54,554 bases of DNA from the NCBI GenBank assembly GCA_022711405.1, contig JAKLFC010000022.1:1-54554 (forward strand), in the 5' to 3' direction. The stretch comes from Bacteroidota bacterium (GTDB lineage: Bacteria > Bacteroidota > Bacteroidia > Bacteroidales > JAGONC01). The notes under the pieces were generated by a model. That model ran no database searches, was not told where the DNA came from, and saw only the letters and a program-made list of their open reading frames with translations. Both the position numbers and the translations under genes were made by a program. Below, in pieces: positions 18,940 through 28,450 of this stretch. How positions within the stretch are numbered: position 1 is the stretch's first letter; the number at the start of each line of letters is the position of its first letter.

Positions 18940-21731
18940 AAAGAACGCTCCTCAAATACTGCTGCGAGATCATCCTGCTGCTTTATGTCATTGCGTTCGC
19001 TGCCATCAAGGATCCACAACAGGAGTGGGACAGGGTGATCAACAGCGACGGAAAGGCCTACTATGCGTACCTCACTGCCATCTTTATCAGTCATGACCTG
19101 CAGTATAACTTTGTAGAATCCTATGAATCTGCCTATTACCCTGCAGACCGTTCGGCGTACAAGGAATTCCGTGTCCGCGTTAATGACCATGTCGTCAATA
19201 AAGCATTCCCAGGTCTGGCCCTGCTCTGGCTTCCGTTTTTTCTTCTGGCACATCTCATCACCCTGGCGACAGGTTATCCGGCTGATGGATATTCTATTGT
19301 TTATCAGTATGTTATAGGATTGTCAGCCCTTTTTTATCTTTGGCTTGGCTGCAAATTCCTCAAAAAGACACTGGCCCTTATGGGCATCACAGGAAGTCTT
19401 GCCGTGCTGATCACAGCGGTGACCGCCTTCGGTACCAACCTGGTCTATTATACCATCAATGAAGGTTCAATGACCCATACTTACAGCTTTGCACTGGTAT
19501 CTGCATGGATATGTTTTGTCATCCTGACCTTCAGGGATGGACAAAAAAAGTGGCTGCCCCTGGTGGCTGCCCTGTCAGGACTGATCCTTATCATCAGGCC
19601 CGTCAATGGACACGTGTTCCTCACCTTACCATTCTGGTCGGGTGGGATGGGAAAAATCAGGACGTTCCTTTCTTCCCTGAAAGCGAACAGGGTAAACGCG
19701 ATGATATCCCTCCTGATGTTCGTGGCTGTGCTTGCAGTGCCTGTTGTCATGTGGTACCTGCAGACAGGCAGACCATTGGTCTATTCCTACGGAGATGAAT
19801 TTTTCGACTTCTCACGGCCCAGGGTTCTAAAACTCCTGTTCAGCTATGAAAAGGGCTGGCTACTCTATACCCCGGCCGCACTGATCAGCTTCCTGGGCTT
19901 TGTACCGCTCCTGAAGAGAAAATCACCCGGATCCCTTTTCCTGGCTGCATTCTGGATCGTCTTCATCTACCTGTCATCCTGCTGGTGGATCTGGGATTAT
20001 ACATCACGTTTCAGCCAGCGGATCTTCATTGATTTTCTGGCCATCAATGCGGTCATGCTGGGTGCTCTTCTCCAGGAGATGCGGATGAAAAGTCCTGGCC
20101 GAAGGATCCTGGTGACCATGCTTTGCCTGACGGTCGCCCTGAACCTGTTGCAGTATTTCCAGTGCTGGAAATGGGTCTATCCCAATGGACCGGTGACCCG
20201 GGAAACGTACTGGAAATATTTTTTTACCACAACGCCCATGGCCTCTGTCGACTATCTTGCTGAAGGGAATATCCTCCGGCGGAATGCCTTCTGCCATGGC
20301 ATGGAGAGCGACGAAGGCTGGATCAATCCGGGCAGTTATACGGATGCGCAGGCTCATTCGGGTAGATACTCTGCCGGATCGGGTGGTGTGGACACCATCA
20401 CCGCCGGATTCGACAAGCTCCTGAAGCCGCTCATGGAAGGAAAGAATGCGGAGATGATCATCACTGCCTGGGTGTTCAGCCAGTCACATCATCCGGGTGT
20501 GACACTGGTGGTGGATTACCTTGCAAACGGTCTGAGCTATTTTTACCAGTCATTCCCGCTGGATCCCTATCTCCGCAGGGGAAGGTGGACGTCCGTTCAG
20601 TTCAGGGCGATGGTCCCGCGACTGCAGACCGGGCTGGATCATGTCAGGGTTTATTTTATCAATGACTCACCCCGGCGAACGGCATTCATTGATGATGTCT
20701 GTGTTGAGCTGCTATCGCTGCGGGCAGGCGCTGAACCGGTTCCTGCCGTGGTCAGCCTGCCTCCGGACAGGATTTCGTTCATACATACGGTGAGCAACGA
20801 TATGGAAGACGATGCCTCCGGGTTGAATTCAGGTGCGCTTACCGATGACCTGGCCATGACCGGCCGCAGGTCGTCGCGCATAGATGCCAGGAATCCCTAC
20901 AGTGAAGGCTACCGTGGTCCAATGCCGGCAGGAATCAACCTCGCACATCCGGAAATAAAAGTCAGCGCCTGCATCCATACCGATGCCGACACCTCCAGTG
21001 CGATCCTGGTGGCTGATTTCCGCGACCGGGGTACATCCTATTTTTACTCCCCCGTGGCTCTGGGACCCAGCCTCAGCAAGGAGAAATGGATCTGTGTGGA
21101 AAGCCTGATAAACATGCCACCCGTAGTCCTGCCAGAGGATGAGGTACTTATTTATTTCTGGAATCCATCGAAAAAAGAAGCAGTGCATGTGGATGACCTC
21201 AGGATCGATTTCCTTTCGGTGACACCGTCCGGGATCAGGAGCACTGCAAACATAGATCCACGGAAGATTCTGTTCGACACAGCTTTTTTCCATGAAATGG
21301 AATACCCTGAAGGCTGGAAGAACGAGGCCACACTTTCTGAGGAGCGTCCACTTTTCGGTAAGCGCTCCTGCAGGATATCATCCGGTAATCCTTTCAGTGT
21401 TTCGCTGCAGGGGTTGCCGGAGAATTATATGAAGGGAAATGGTGTGATCCGTACCGGGGCGTATGTGTATTCCATGGTAAAGAATTCATCTGCCGTTCTC
21501 GTGGTGGACTTCAGGCGGGCGAAGGAAAGTTACGCGTATGAACCGTATTACATGAACATGCGCAGCCGCTTCAAGGAATGGGAATATATTGAATTTGTCG
21601 CGCCTGTTCCCGGTGGCCGTTTGCCCGGTGACGAGGTTTTTATCTATTTTTGGAACGCCTCCGGCGATGAGGTCATTTATATTGATGACATGTCTGTCGA
21701 ATTCATCACCCTATCTGATCGAACAGAATGA
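18936..21731 (+). CDS. Multispanning GT-C-like membrane protein with three C-terminal repeated modules
   Basis: 931 residues. Residues 1 to about 415 contain roughly ten hydrophobic segments and short loops, in the style of GT-C enzymes that use lipid-linked sugars. The rest is extracytoplasmic: three related modules at about 452-595, 616-765 and 784-926. Each has a leading acidic patch (MESDEGW, MEDDASG, MEYPEGW), a central VDxxxxxxSYFY-like strand and an ending such as IYFWNxxxxEVxxIDDxxVxF. This looks like a beta-sandwich repeated three times. The catalytic activity is not demonstrable. It overlaps rlmB and the following gene by 4 bp each. Confidence 0.75.
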   Translation: MKRTLLKYCCEIILLLYVIAFAAIKDPQQEWDRVINSDGKAYYAYLTAIFISHDLQYNFVESYESAYYPADRSAYKEFRVRVNDHVVNKAFPGLALLWLPFFLLAHLITLATGYPADGYSIVYQYVIGLSALFYLWLGCKFLKKTLALMGITGSLAVLITAVTAFGTNLVYYTINEGSMTHTYSFALVSAWICFVILTFRDGQKKWLPLVAALSGLILIIRPVNGHVFLTLPFWSGGMGKIRTFLSSLKANRVNAMISLLMFVAVLAVPVVMWYLQTGRPLVYSYGDEFFDFSRPRVLKLLFSYEKGWLLYTPAALISFLGFVPLLKRKSPGSLFLAAFWIVFIYLSSCWWIWDYTSRFSQRIFIDFLAINAVMLGALLQEMRMKSPGRRILVTMLCLTVALNLLQYFQCWKWVYPNGPVTRETYWKYFFTTTPMASVDYLAEGNILRRNAFCHGMESDEGWINPGSYTDAQAHSGRYSAGSGGVDTITAGFDKLLKPLMEGKNAEMIITAWVFSQSHHPGVTLVVDYLANGLSYFYQSFPLDPYLRRGRWTSVQFRAMVPRLQTGLDHVRVYFINDSPRRTAFIDDVCVELLSLRAGAEPVPAVVSLPPDRISFIHTVSNDMEDDASGLNSGALTDDLAMTGRRSSRIDARNPYSEGYRGPMPAGINLAHPEIKVSACIHTDADTSSAILVADFRDRGTSYFYSPVALGPSLSKEKWICVESLINMPPVVLPEDEVLIYFWNPSKKEAVHVDDLRIDFLSVTPSGIRSTANIDPRKILFDTAFFHEMEYPEGWKNEATLSEERPLFGKRSCRISSGNPFSVSLQGLPENYMKGNGVIRTGAYVYSMVKNSSAVLVVDFRRAKESYAYEPYYMNMRSRFKEWEYIEFVAPVPGGRLPGDEVFIYFWNASGDEVIYIDDMSVEFITLSDRTE

Positions 21732-23647
21732 AAAAAGCTTTCCTCCATAACAGGAATCTGGCGCTGATCATCCTGGTCTTGCTGACGGCTGCGGTACTGC
21801 GGTTGATGTACCTGTCAGGATTCTCCTTTTCCAATGATGAGCTCAGTGCCCTTTACCGTGTTCAGTTTGACCGTTTCAGCGACCTGGTTTCCAAAGGATT
21901 TTATGTGGACGGTCACCCGGGCGGGGTGCAGGTGTTCCTGTACTACTGGGTGAAATGGTTCGGGATGTCTGAGGTTGCCGTGCGGTTGCCGTTCGCGCTG
22001 GCTGGCATCCTGTCGGTTTTTATGACGTACAGGGTGGGTAAACGCTGGTTCAGTGAAAACACTGGCATCTTTGCAGCCCTCCTGGTAGCCGTTCTGGAAT
22101 TTCCGCTGCTTTACAGCCAGGTGGCCCGGCCCTATGTGACCGGCATGCTTTTTACGCTGATGACCACCTGGTTCTGGACCCGGCTGGTTTTCGATGCTGA
22201 AATGATGGACAGGCGTTCGCTGTGGCTCCATGGAGCAGGGTATGCCCTGTCGTCTGCGCTGTGCCTCTATGATCATTATTTCAGTGCTCTGATGGCAGGG
22301 ATCATTGGGCTGACAGGGCTTTTTTACCTGAACAAAAGGAATAGGGTACCCTATCTCGTCAGCGGGGCAGCCAGCATACTGATGTTCCTGCCGCATCTTC
22401 CCATCACCCTGAACCACCTCCGTATCGGAGGCGTGGGGCTATGGCTGGGAAAACCGTCGTGGGATTTCATCTTCGGTCATATCTATTATATTTTTAATGA
22501 GTCTTTCCTTCTGCTGATTGCAGTGGCTGCCATTATTGGCTGGAGCCTATGGAAAAACTGGCATTCCGGCGGCTTTGGACGATTCAGACTCTTTGCCCTG
22601 CTCTGGTTCCTGCTGCCCATGATCATCGGATTCATTTACTCGAGAACGGTTAATCCCGTGCTTCAACATTCTGTGCTGATCTTTTCTTTTCCTTTCCTGC
22701 TCTTTTTCCTCTTTTCCTGGGCTTCACCTCTTTCTGACCGTACCTCCCTGACACTGTTCCTCCTTTTATTCGCAGCCGGACTGATCAGCCTGGTGGTTGA
22801 GAAAAAATATTACCAGTCACAGCATTTCGGCGAGTTCAGGGATGTTGCCAGGCACATGACGGAATGGGACAAAACCTATGGGGAATCGAACATCGGGCGG
22901 GCCATCAATGTGAACAATCCATGGTATATTGATTTTTACCTGAACCGAATGGGCTCCTCAGCCAGCTTTATGCAATATGAGAACAAGGGCGGAATGGATC
23001 TGCTGGATCTGAAGCATGTGGCGGAGCAGTGCCGCACACGTTATTTCGTTTACGCGTGGACAAAACCCACCCTGCCCGAAACGGAAGATATCGTACGAAC
23101 CTATTATCCTTATATTGTAGAGAAATATGAATATGACGGCCTATCCGCCATTGGTTTGTATTCAAAGGATCCGCCAGCCCGCCTGTTCCCTGAGCCTGAA
23201 CCGGTGCTGATCGTAAGAAATGATTTTGAAACCGCCGGGCGCTGGCAGGCCGACCCCCGTCAGATGGACACCAACTTCTGTCACAGCGGGTCATATGGCT
23301 ATCGCTTCGACTCCACCGTGGAATATGGTCCTGCATTCGACACGCTCTTCGGTCAGATACCGGGCGATCCGGTCAGCCGGATAAAGGTTTCACTGTGGTG
23401 CATGGCACCGCCGGGACTGACGAAAACACCTGTTGTCATCTCAGTGGATGATGACCGGGGGAAGAACTATGTCTGGACATCACGGGATATCGAATATTTC
23501 CTGGATGAATATACCTGGGGCAAGGTACATTTTACCTGCGTGCTACCACGGGCTCCCTCACCCGGCGACAGGCTGAAGATCTACATCTGGAATCCAAAAA
23601 GATGCGAATTCACGGCAGACGATATGGAGATCCGCTTCTATGAGTGA
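21728..23647 (+). CDS. GT-C family glycosyltransferase (PMT/ArnT-like) with one C-terminal module
   Basis: 639 residues. The first segment is followed by FSNDELSALYR with the acidic pair D37-E38 expected in the first periplasmic loop of GT-C enzymes, then DGHPGG and about ten more hydrophobic segments. Residues about 497-639 form an extracytoplasmic module (RNDFETAGRW at its start, KIYIWNPKRCEFTADDMEIRF at its end). It resembles the three modules of the preceding protein. Probably transfers a sugar from a polyprenyl-phosphate donor; acceptor unknown. It overlaps its upstream neighbour by 4 bp and its downstream neighbour by 8 bp. Confidence 0.85.
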   Translation: MKKAFLHNRNLALIILVLLTAAVLRLMYLSGFSFSNDELSALYRVQFDRFSDLVSKGFYVDGHPGGVQVFLYYWVKWFGMSEVAVRLPFALAGILSVFMTYRVGKRWFSENTGIFAALLVAVLEFPLLYSQVARPYVTGMLFTLMTTWFWTRLVFDAEMMDRRSLWLHGAGYALSSALCLYDHYFSALMAGIIGLTGLFYLNKRNRVPYLVSGAASILMFLPHLPITLNHLRIGGVGLWLGKPSWDFIFGHIYYIFNESFLLLIAVAAIIGWSLWKNWHSGGFGRFRLFALLWFLLPMIIGFIYSRTVNPVLQHSVLIFSFPFLLFFLFSWASPLSDRTSLTLFLLLFAAGLISLVVEKKYYQSQHFGEFRDVARHMTEWDKTYGESNIGRAINVNNPWYIDFYLNRMGSSASFMQYENKGGMDLLDLKHVAEQCRTRYFVYAWTKPTLPETEDIVRTYYPYIVEKYEYDGLSAIGLYSKDPPARLFPEPEPVLIVRNDFETAGRWQADPRQMDTNFCHSGSYGYRFDSTVEYGPAFDTLFGQIPGDPVSRIKVSLWCMAPPGLTKTPVVISVDDDRGKNYVWTSRDIEYFLDEYTWGKVHFTCVLPRAPSPGDRLKIYIWNPKRCEFTADDMEIRFYE

Positions 23648-24299
23648 TCCGTGGCGAAACATTCCCTGGTTGCCCCTTACAGCCTTGCTGCTTTTCACTG
23701 GCTGCCAACATACCGTGGACTCATACTGGGAAAACGGCCTGAAGAAATCAGAACTTTCATACCGCGGGAAACAACTGGAGGGGATTTCAACATGGTGGTA
23801 TGCGAACGGTAACAAACAGATGGAGGCGGCCTATCATAAGGATCTGCTGGAGGGGAAGGCAACCCGCTGGTTCTACAACGGACAGCCCGAATCGGTCATC
23901 TTTTATTCCAGGGGCCTTAAGAACGGATCTTCCTCGGCATTCGACGAATCCGGGCAAATAGCATCGGAAGAAAATTACCTGAACGATACCCTGCACGGGG
24001 CTTACACTGCCTGGTTTCCCAACGGCCGGACCAGGATCAGCGGTTTTTTCAGCCACGGATCGTACGACAGCACCTGGACCTACTACAATGAATATGGCCG
24101 ACGGATAGGCGAGGGCAGGTACCGGGACGGGACCGGTATCCAGAAGGGATTTCATGCGAATGGAAAGGTCATGCGGGAGATCTCCTATGTAAGGAATCAA
24201 AAGCATGGCGAGGAGCGGTGGTTCGATGAGAACGGGAATCCGGAAAAGATCCTGGTATACGAATATGACCGGCTCATCCGCGAGACATCCCTCAAATAA
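23640..24299 (+). CDS. MORN-type (YwqK-like) repeat lipoprotein
   Basis: 219 residues with a lipoprotein signal ending LLLFTGC. The body is a run of about seven MORN_2/YwqK-like repeats: aromatic-rich units with a glycine or asparagine turn (WYANGNKQMEAAY, WFYNGQPESVIFY, WFPNGRTRISGFF, YYNEYGRRIGEGRY, FHANGKVMREISY, WFDENGNPEKILVY). Such proteins are widespread in Bacteroidota with no settled function. The antitoxin label some databases attach to YwqK is not supported here. It is the last gene of the rlmB to GT-C operon by overlap. Confidence 0.82.
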   Translation: MSDPWRNIPWLPLTALLLFTGCQHTVDSYWENGLKKSELSYRGKQLEGISTWWYANGNKQMEAAYHKDLLEGKATRWFYNGQPESVIFYSRGLKNGSSSAFDESGQIASEENYLNDTLHGAYTAWFPNGRTRISGFFSHGSYDSTWTYYNEYGRRIGEGRYRDGTGIQKGFHANGKVMREISYVRNQKHGEERWFDENGNPEKILVYEYDRLIRETSLK

Positions 24300-24339
24300 A
24301 ATTTCTTCTTGAAAATTCGTTTATCTGAAACATTCGCTG

Positions 24340-24347
24340 TACCTTTG
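24340..24347 (+). promoter_or_regulatory. -7 element candidate for gdhA
   Basis: TACCTTTG matches TAnnTTTG. Initiation would be near 24354, just before a strong hairpin. No TTG lies at the usual -33 spacing; the nearest is 28 nt upstream. Confidence 0.35.
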
Positions 24348-24362
24348 CACCGTTTATTTTAT

Positions 24363-24394
24363 AACATTGTTAATTTATTAACAATGTTTTTTTA
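24363..24394 (+). terminator. Hairpin plus T-run between the MORN gene and gdhA
   Basis: A perfect 11-bp stem (24363-24373 with 24378-24388), a 4-nt loop and then a T-run. It has intrinsic terminator form. It may end the upstream operon, or lie in the gdhA leader if the -7 element at 24340 is used. Confidence 0.55.
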
Positions 24395-24415
24395 TTAACC
24401 AATAAATTCACAGAA

Positions 24416-25753
24416 ATGGACATAGAAAGAATTATGCTTGACCTGGAAAAGAAGCATCCTGGTGAACTTGAGTATCATCAGGCGGTCAGGGAAGTGCTGG
24501 AATCAATTGAGGAAATTTACGATGAAAATCCGCAGTTTGAAACTGCCGGTATTCTGGAACGCATTATTGAGCCCGACAGGATCTTAACCTTCAAAGTACC
24601 CTGGGTGGATGACCATGGCAAGGTGCACGTGAATCTTGGCTACCGTGTGCAGTTCAACAACGCCATTGGCCCTTACAAGGGCGGCTTGCGTTTTCACCCG
24701 AGTGTGAACCTCAGCATTTTGAAATTTCTTGGATTTGAGCAGATATTTAAGAATAGTCTGACCACACTGCCAATGGGCGGTGCAAAAGGAGGATCGGATT
24801 TCAATCCGAAAGGAAAGTCGAACAATGAGATCATGCGTTTCTGTCAGTCGTTCATGCTGGAACTGTGGAGGATCATTGGTCCTGAGGTCGATGTACCGGC
24901 GGGTGATATCGGAGTAGGTGGCAGGGAGATCGGGTTCCTGTATGGCATGTATAAAAAACTCATGCTGGAGCACACCGGTGTGCTGACTGGCAAGGGACTG
25001 GGATGGGGCGGCAGCCTGATTCGTCCCGAAGCAACCGGATTCGGCGCTGTTTATTTTGTGAAAGAGATGCTGAGCCTGAATGGAGAACAGATCAAAGGCA
25101 AGACCTTTGCAGTCAGTGGATTTGGTAATGTGGCATGGGGTGCGGTCAGCAAGATCAATGAACTGGGTGGCAAGGTGGTCACCATTTCCGGTCCTGACGG
25201 CTATATCTACGATCCGGATGGCATTTCGGGCTCAAAGATCGGTTATATGCTCACCCTGAGAGCTTCCAACGAAGATATCGTCCGTCCGTATTCGTTTGAA
25301 TTCCCGAATTCACAGTTCCATCAGGGCAAACGTCCATGGGAAGTGAAGTGCGATATTGCCATGCCATGCGCCACTCAGAATGAGCTTGACAAGGAAGATG
25401 CCCGGAGGCTGGTGGCAAATGGTTGCAAATGTGTTGCGGAAGGTGCCAACATGCCGTGTACTCCGGAAGCGATCGAAGTGTTCCATGAGGCCCGGATACA
25501 GTATGCCCCTGGCAAAGCCGTTAACGCAGGTGGCGTTGCCACCTCGGGTCTGGAGATGTCACAGAACGCCATGAAACTGGGATGGCCTAAGGAAGAAGTA
25601 GACACCCGCCTGCATGATATCATGACGCGTATACATGCTACCTGCGTCACTTACGGCAAAGACCAGTCCGGCTATGTCAATTACGTGAAGGGAGCCAATG
25701 TGGCTGGATTCATGAAAGTGGCCAATGCCATGCTGGATCAGGGAATTGTATAA
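24416..25753 (+). CDS. gdhA: Glutamate dehydrogenase (hexameric, NADP-type)
   Basis: 445 residues, the length of small hexameric bacterial GDH. It makes glutamate from 2-oxoglutarate and ammonia. Conserved segments include GPYKGGLRFHPSVN, TTLPMGGAKGGSDF with the catalytic lysine, PAGDIGVGGREIG, the nucleotide fold FAVSGFGNVAWGA, and NAGGVATSGLEMSQNA. The N-terminal layout fits NADP-linked biosynthetic enzymes of Bacteroidota. It stands alone between a hairpin upstream and a clear terminator downstream, so it is probably monocistronic and separately controlled by nitrogen status. Confidence 0.97.
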   Translation: MDIERIMLDLEKKHPGELEYHQAVREVLESIEEIYDENPQFETAGILERIIEPDRILTFKVPWVDDHGKVHVNLGYRVQFNNAIGPYKGGLRFHPSVNLSILKFLGFEQIFKNSLTTLPMGGAKGGSDFNPKGKSNNEIMRFCQSFMLELWRIIGPEVDVPAGDIGVGGREIGFLYGMYKKLMLEHTGVLTGKGLGWGGSLIRPEATGFGAVYFVKEMLSLNGEQIKGKTFAVSGFGNVAWGAVSKINELGGKVVTISGPDGYIYDPDGISGSKIGYMLTLRASNEDIVRPYSFEFPNSQFHQGKRPWEVKCDIAMPCATQNELDKEDARRLVANGCKCVAEGANMPCTPEAIEVFHEARIQYAPGKAVNAGGVATSGLEMSQNAMKLGWPKEEVDTRLHDIMTRIHATCVTYGKDQSGYVNYVKGANVAGFMKVANAMLDQGIV

Positions 25754-25770
25754 ATGCTGAACATCATTAA

Positions 25771-25810
25771 AAGAGGCTCTTTCTGTTGAGGTAAGAGCCT
25801 CTTTTTTTTA
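25771..25810 (+). terminator. Intrinsic terminator of gdhA
   Basis: Stem AGAGGCTCTT (25772-25781) pairs perfectly with AAGAGCCTCT (25793-25802), and a run of T follows. Confidence 0.9.
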
Positions 25811-25818
25811 TACTTTTG
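25786..25818 (+). promoter_or_regulatory. Promoter candidate for the rubrerythrin-like gene
   Basis: TTG (25786-25788), a 22-nt spacer and TACTTTTG (25811-25818). The TTG lies in the loop of the gdhA terminator. Initiation near 25825 gives a 33-nt leader. Confidence 0.5.
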
Positions 25819-25857
25819 TGACCACTGTCATTCGTGTTTTTCTAAACTTTTCATCAC

Positions 25858-26313
25858 ATGAAAGATTTCAAATCTGTGGAGGATATCCTTGATTTCGCTG
25901 TTCTGAATGAACAGGAAGCCGTTGATTTTTATGCCGGACTTGCCAGGCAGGCAAGGAATGAGGAAATGATTAAGGTCTTTTCCCAGTTCGCCCAGGAAGA
26001 GATGGGACATAAATCGAAGCTTCTCCATTTAAAGTCAACCGGGCAGTATACCCTTGGCAGGGATAAGGTGATGGACCTGAAGCTTTCGGATTACCTGGTG
26101 GATGTTGCCCCCCATCCTGCCATGACCTATCAGGAAGCGCTCATCCTGGCGATGCGGAAAGAAAAGAATGCCTTCAGGCTGTACATGGACCTCTCGAAGA
26201 TAGCTCCAACCAGGGAATTGCAGGATCTTTTCGTGTCACTGGCCCAGGAGGAATCCCGGCATAAGCTCCGTTTCGAACTGGAGTATGATGAATTTGTCCT
26301 GAAAGAGTTTTGA
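25858..26313 (+). CDS. Rubrerythrin-like diiron ferritin-fold protein
   Basis: 151 residues, all four-helix bundle. Paired carboxylate/histidine motifs EEMGH and EESRH, with partner glutamates in LNEQEAVDFY and MRKEKNAFRLY, form the expected diiron site. The C-terminal rubredoxin domain of classical rubrerythrin is absent, so electron delivery would need a partner protein. Rubrerythrins reduce peroxide in anaerobes; that role here is inferred. It appears to be a single-gene unit with its own promoter. Confidence 0.9.
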   Translation: MKDFKSVEDILDFAVLNEQEAVDFYAGLARQARNEEMIKVFSQFAQEEMGHKSKLLHLKSTGQYTLGRDKVMDLKLSDYLVDVAPHPAMTYQEALILAMRKEKNAFRLYMDLSKIAPTRELQDLFVSLAQEESRHKLRFELEYDEFVLKEF

Positions 26314-26366
26314 AGAAATCCGCTGTTGATCCCTTGCGTCAGTAATCCACTAATCCTGTCCGGCTA

Positions 26367-28412
26367 ATGCAATTTGTCCATCCATATTTTCTTTTTGGAT
26401 TATTGGCCATATCCATCCCCATCATCATACACCTGTTCAATTTCCACAGGTACCGGAAGGTATATTTCACCAATGTCAGGTTCATCCGGCAGCTGAAGCA
26501 GGAAACACGGAAACGTTCACAGCTGAAGCATCTGATCATCCTGCTGATGAGGATCCTGACCATCCTGTTCCTGGTGATGGCTTTTGCACAGCCCTACATT
26601 CCTGTCAGTCAGCAGATGGCCGACCTGAACCGTAAGAACCAGGTGGCGGTCTACCTGGATAACTCGTTCAGCATGGAATCGGTCAGCGGGAGCATTGCCC
26701 TGCTCGACCTGGCACGCAACAAAGCCAGGGAACTGGCTGGCGCCTACAGGGCCTCCGATGAATTCCTGCTCCTGACCAACGACTTTGAAAGCCGGCACAA
26801 CCGGCTGTTGTCGCGCGATGAGTATGTGGAACAACTCGATGCGGTGACCTTTTCTCCTGTTCACCGCGACCTCTCCCGAATCTTCAGCAGGCTCTCCGAT
26901 GAACGGTTTATAACGACGGAAGCAAACCACCTGATCTATCTCATCACTGATCTGCAGAAAAACCTGTTTGACTGGAATCTCCTATCGCTGGATTCAAGCC
27001 AGTCGCTCTACCTTATCCCTCTGCTGGCAGATCATCCCTCCAACGTCTTCATCGACAGCTGCTGGTTTGAGAACCCTGTTCAGAACGTAATGGGCCAGTC
27101 AGTCCTGAAGGCGCGCGTTTTCAACCTCTCCGGTACTGACCTGGAGAAGGTTCCCGTCAGGCTTTCGGTCAACGGGTCGCAGAAAGGGCTGACCAACCTT
27201 GACATACCCGCCAACCGTCCGGTAGAGCTGGAAATACCATTCATCAACTATGAAGCTGGTATTCATTCTGCCATTTTGAATCTGCAGGACTTTCCCATCA
27301 CGTACGATGATGATTTCTACTTCTCCTACCAGGTCAATGAGTTCATCCCGGTCCTGAATGTTTACCAGCGGGGAGAAAATCCTTACCTCAGCGCTGTTTT
27401 CGGAAAGGATTCCACATTCGTTCTTGAGCAGTATTTTACCGGCAACCTCGACTATACTTCCTTCGTTCGTTACAGGCTGATCCTCCTGGATGGCCTCTCT
27501 GAGATCTCCACCGGGCTGTCGCAGGAGCTCAGACGTTTTGTTGAAAACGGTGGGAGCCTGGGTGTTTTCCCCGGAACCGATATGGACCCGGCAAGCTATA
27601 ATCAGTTTCTGGCCTCTCTTGGAGCCGGAACCTATCAGACTATGGATACTACGGATACCAGGACCACGGCCATCAATCTGGACCATCCCGTGTACCGGGA
27701 TGTGTTTGAATTTATCCCTGAAAACATGGATCTGCCACGTGTACAGAGATATTTCCCGATCACGCGTTCCACCCGGTCGGATCAGGAGCCGCTGATGACG
27801 CTGGAGAACGGGAACATGCTCCTCTGCGTTCAGTCGGCCGGCAACGGTCTTGTGTACCTTTCCGCCGTTGGACTCCAGGATTCTTTTTCGAATTTTCAGA
27901 AGCACTCCGTGTTCGTTCCTACGTTATACAATATGGCCATGCTGAGCCATCAGTACCAGAAACTTTTCTACACGATCGGTGAGGACGAAGTGATTGAACT
28001 CAGGGGTCATACCCTGCAGGGTGACCAGACTTTCCGGATCAGCAGCCCGGGGAAGGATTTTTCATTCATCCCAGAGCACCGGATCGTTGACTCACGGACC
28101 TATCTCTATACGCATGATCAGATACGCCAGTCGGGAAATTACCTGCTTGAGAGCGGGATGAAATCCATTGCAGGCATCTCCTGCAACTATGACCGGAGGG
28201 AATCGCTGATGGAATTTTATTCTCCGGAAGAGGCGGTTTCTCTTTTCAGCAAGGCCGGTATCAATGATGTGGTGAGCATCGGTGATACACGGCAACCATT
28301 TTCTGTGATCATGGAAGAGCTGAGCAGCGGCATACGGCTTTGGAAATGGTTTGTGGTGATGGCCCTGCTCTGTATTGCCGGAGAGGTGTTAATAATACGG
28401 TTCTGGAAGTAA
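26367..28412 (+). CDS. BatA-like membrane protein with von Willebrand-like region
   Basis: 681 residues. The N-terminus has the BatA double membrane segment (MQFVHPYFLFGLLAISIPII, a basic loop VRFIRQLKQETRKRSQLKH, then LIILLMRILTILFLVMAFAQP). It is followed by a VWA-like start QVAVYLDNSFSMES carrying DxSxS. A C-terminal membrane segment ends the protein. In Bacteroidota such proteins accompany aerotolerance/MoxR-type operons, but no MoxR or other Bat genes are next to it. The large middle region faces the periplasm. Function not established. Confidence 0.87.
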   Translation: MQFVHPYFLFGLLAISIPIIIHLFNFHRYRKVYFTNVRFIRQLKQETRKRSQLKHLIILLMRILTILFLVMAFAQPYIPVSQQMADLNRKNQVAVYLDNSFSMESVSGSIALLDLARNKARELAGAYRASDEFLLLTNDFESRHNRLLSRDEYVEQLDAVTFSPVHRDLSRIFSRLSDERFITTEANHLIYLITDLQKNLFDWNLLSLDSSQSLYLIPLLADHPSNVFIDSCWFENPVQNVMGQSVLKARVFNLSGTDLEKVPVRLSVNGSQKGLTNLDIPANRPVELEIPFINYEAGIHSAILNLQDFPITYDDDFYFSYQVNEFIPVLNVYQRGENPYLSAVFGKDSTFVLEQYFTGNLDYTSFVRYRLILLDGLSEISTGLSQELRRFVENGGSLGVFPGTDMDPASYNQFLASLGAGTYQTMDTTDTRTTAINLDHPVYRDVFEFIPENMDLPRVQRYFPITRSTRSDQEPLMTLENGNMLLCVQSAGNGLVYLSAVGLQDSFSNFQKHSVFVPTLYNMAMLSHQYQKLFYTIGEDEVIELRGHTLQGDQTFRISSPGKDFSFIPEHRIVDSRTYLYTHDQIRQSGNYLLESGMKSIAGISCNYDRRESLMEFYSPEEAVSLFSKAGINDVVSIGDTRQPFSVIMEELSSGIRLWKWFVVMALLCIAGEVLIIRFWK

Positions 28413-28431
28413 TAGTAAAGCAAAATTCCAT

Positions 28432-28439
28432 TATTTTTG
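28432..28439 (+). promoter_or_regulatory. -7 element candidate for parC
   Basis: TATTTTTG matches TAnnTTTG, 11 nt before the ATG at 28451. No TTG is visible at -33. Confidence 0.3.
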
Positions 28440-28450
28440 TTCACAAAGGA

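Noticed and set aside
23640..24299. YwqK-like protein as the antitoxin of a toxin-antitoxin pair
   Set aside because: No toxin-like partner is adjacent, and the protein is a lipoprotein in a glycosyltransferase operon.
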